Assembly (NCBI RefSeq): GCF_002995805.1
Contig: NZ_PVXL01000055.1
Location: 1-64,000 of the forward strand
Source of the DNA: Neomoorella stamsii
GTDB lineage: Bacteria > Bacillota > DSM-521 > Neomoorellales > Neomoorellaceae
DNA length: 64,000 bases
Direction: 5' to 3'
Positions 62,801 through 64,000 of the stretch are shown piece after piece. The notes under the pieces are model-generated. The model saw only the letters and a program-made list of their open reading frames with translations. It searched no databases and was not told the origin of the DNA. The position numbers and the translations under genes are program-made. The stretch's first letter is position 1; every line of letters begins with the position of its first letter.

Positions 62801-63874
62801 ATGGGCGGCGAGGTATTTTTTGTTAACCTCGAAGGAACACGAGGCGATAGTGTCCTCGACAAGTTAAAAAGGCTATGTAACCACGCGGGTTTAAATAAGG
62901 TAATTGCAGAAGGTGACCTAGTTGCCATCAAACTCCATTTTGGTGAGCTAGGTAATACCAGAGTGCTCAGACCGCAGTTCTTAAAAATAATTATTCAGTT
63001 AGTGAAAGAGAGGGGTGGTCATCCTTTTCTAACGGACTGCAACACCCTGTTTTACCGGGGCAGATTTAACGCTGTCTGTCACCTGGAAACAGCTAATTTC
63101 AATGGTTACGACCAGGCGGCCATGGGGGCGCCTCTAATTATAGCCGACGGCCTCAAAGGTCTGGACTACAGACTGGCCAGGGCCCGGGAAGGTTTAAGCG
63201 AAGTCAAAGTGGGATCAGCTATTTACGAAGCTGATAAGTTAGTCGTTGTTACCCATTTCAAGGGTCATGATGATGTAGGCTTCGGAGGTATTATTAAAAA
63301 CTTGGGGATGGGAGCTATCGCTCGGCCTGGAAAACAGGCCATCCATTCCCACATGAAACCCGTTGTTGAGACGTCCCTCTGTAACGGTTGCGGCAAGTGC
63401 GTAGAGGTTTGTAAGGTGAAGGCCATTGCAATTGAAGAAGGCAAAGCGTTCATCGAACAGGGCAACTGCAATAACTGCGGTGATTGCCTGGTAATATGCC
63501 CACGAAAGGCAATACCTGTTAATTGGGCAAGAGATGATAAGGAAATGCAACGTAAACTGGTGGAATCCTGTGCTGCAGTCTTAGCTAATAAAAAGGGGCG
63601 AGCTTTTTTTGTTAGTTTCCTCGTGGATATTACTGCCTTTTGCGACTGCCGCTCCTGGAGCCCTCTACCGATTATCCACGATATCGGCATATTGGCAGGT
63701 ACCGATCCCCTTGCCATAGAGCAGGCAAGCTATGATCTGGTAGATATGCACATTAAAGCCGTTTATCCAGAAAAAGCCCTTCATGATTTTACAGGGGTAA
63801 ATGGCCTCTACATGCTGGAATATGCTGAGACAATTGGTCTGGGTAGTCGCGAGTATCAACTCATCAAGCTTTGA
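62801..63874 (+). CDS. DUF362 protein with two [4Fe-4S] ferredoxin motifs
   Basis: 357 aa. N-terminal DUF362 domain (VAIKLHFGELGNTRVLRP, LTDCNTLFYRGRFNAV, VVTHFKGHDDVGFGGIIKNLGMG) around an inserted bacterial ferredoxin with CNGCGKCVEVCK and CNNCGDCLVICP (about 198-235). Such proteins occur next to corrinoid methyltransferase genes and may reactivate or reduce corrinoid proteins, but the role is not settled. Starts a new transcript after the terminator. Confidence 0.85.
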   Translation: MGGEVFFVNLEGTRGDSVLDKLKRLCNHAGLNKVIAEGDLVAIKLHFGELGNTRVLRPQFLKIIIQLVKERGGHPFLTDCNTLFYRGRFNAVCHLETANFNGYDQAAMGAPLIIADGLKGLDYRLARAREGLSEVKVGSAIYEADKLVVVTHFKGHDDVGFGGIIKNLGMGAIARPGKQAIHSHMKPVVETSLCNGCGKCVEVCKVKAIAIEEGKAFIEQGNCNNCGDCLVICPRKAIPVNWARDDKEMQRKLVESCAAVLANKKGRAFFVSFLVDITAFCDCRSWSPLPIIHDIGILAGTDPLAIEQASYDLVDMHIKAVYPEKALHDFTGVNGLYMLEYAETIGLGSREYQLIKL

Positions 63875-63892
63875 ATTATGGGGGTGTATCGT

Positions 63893-64000
63893 TTGGCTAC
63901 TGATAAAGCAATACTAAACTTGCTAGCTGCGGGGGTCAGAGACATGGATGAAGCGCTTACCATCAAGGCAGCGAGGGAGGCTCTGGCCAGCAATATCGAT
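63893..64000 (+). CDS. Probable corrinoid protein, N-terminal fragment (cut by window edge)
   Basis: 36 codons visible from a TTG at 63893 (GGGGG eight bases upstream); an ATG at 63878 is in frame but lies inside that site. The peptide ends DEALTIKAAREALASNID, close to the B12-binding_2 helix (AREALAAGID-type) of MtaC/MtgC-like corrinoid proteins. The DxHxxG cobalamin motif would lie beyond the window, so this call is tentative. It fits the UroD/MtaA-like gene in the same region. Confidence 0.5.
   Translation, partial: MATDKAILNLLAAGVRDMDEALTIKAAREALASNID

Overview
The window looks like the chromosome of a thermophilic acetogen of the genus Moorella or a very close relative. The main evidence is a complete Wood-Ljungdahl carbonyl-branch cluster (15.4-34.6 kb) in Moorella gene order. 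The cluster-ligand cysteines of the CO dehydrogenase and acetyl-CoA synthase fall at the residue numbers known for M. thermoacetica. Moderately high GC, frequent TTG/GTG starts with strong Shine-Dalgarno sites, and T-box, S-box, purine and cobalamin riboswitches all fit a Firmicute. The species is inferred, not proven.

Layout. 0-0.3 kb: the 5' end of an IS4-like transposase running off the left edge. 0.4-4.2 kb: a purine-riboswitch-controlled operon with a molybdenum hydroxylase split over two genes and a purine-type deaminase. 4.2-8.4 kb: a cobalamin riboswitch and a second, unidentified structured leader ahead of cbiJ and the cobalt importer cbiMNQO. 8.4-15.1 kb: housekeeping genes (plsY, acylphosphatase, amidohydrolase, MFS exporter, RCKP-type rubredoxin, phasin), two tRNAs (Thr, Pro), and a decayed DNA methyltransferase joined to a HicB remnant.

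15.4-34.6 kb: cooC, acsA, acsB, acsC, acsV, acsF, acsD, acsE, then hdrC-hdrB-hdrA-mvhD-metV-metF. The first part makes acetyl-CoA from CO2/CO, a methyl group and CoA, and includes nickel insertion and corrinoid reactivation proteins. The second part encodes the methylene-THF reductase / Hdr-type complex that feeds methyl-THF to AcsE. PduL (44.4 kb), a phosphotransacetylase, can turn acetyl-CoA into acetyl-phosphate. CbiMNQO supplies cobalt for the corrinoid proteins and FeoAB supplies iron for the many Fe-S clusters.

34.6-55.2 kb: an Ala-type T-box operon (Lrp regulator and aminotransferase), a beta-CASP nuclease, a P-loop/Asp23 fusion, DnaD and a DnaC-like helicase loader, Fur-box feoAB, pduL, a glutamate-synthase-like FMN protein flanked by two IclR regulators with shared candidate operators, divergent amtB and glnB, and an S-box operon whose three products match the sulfide-dependent homocysteine synthesis system first studied in methanogens. 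Two tRNAs (Arg, Lys) close this part.

55.2-64 kb: a region that by eye is more AT-rich, starting directly behind tRNA-Lys. It looks like an acquired island: a ribose-type ABC transporter, a divergent pseudouridine-phosphate-glycosidase-like enzyme, a PfkB kinase, a UroD/MtaA-like methyltransferase gene with an in-frame stop, a deleted 2-hydroxyacyl-CoA-dehydratase-like gene, a UPF0340 protein, a DUF362 ferredoxin and the start of a probable corrinoid protein. Together they suggest a corrinoid-dependent route for taking up and demethylating or cleaving a nucleoside-like compound. This is the least understood and most interesting part of the window.
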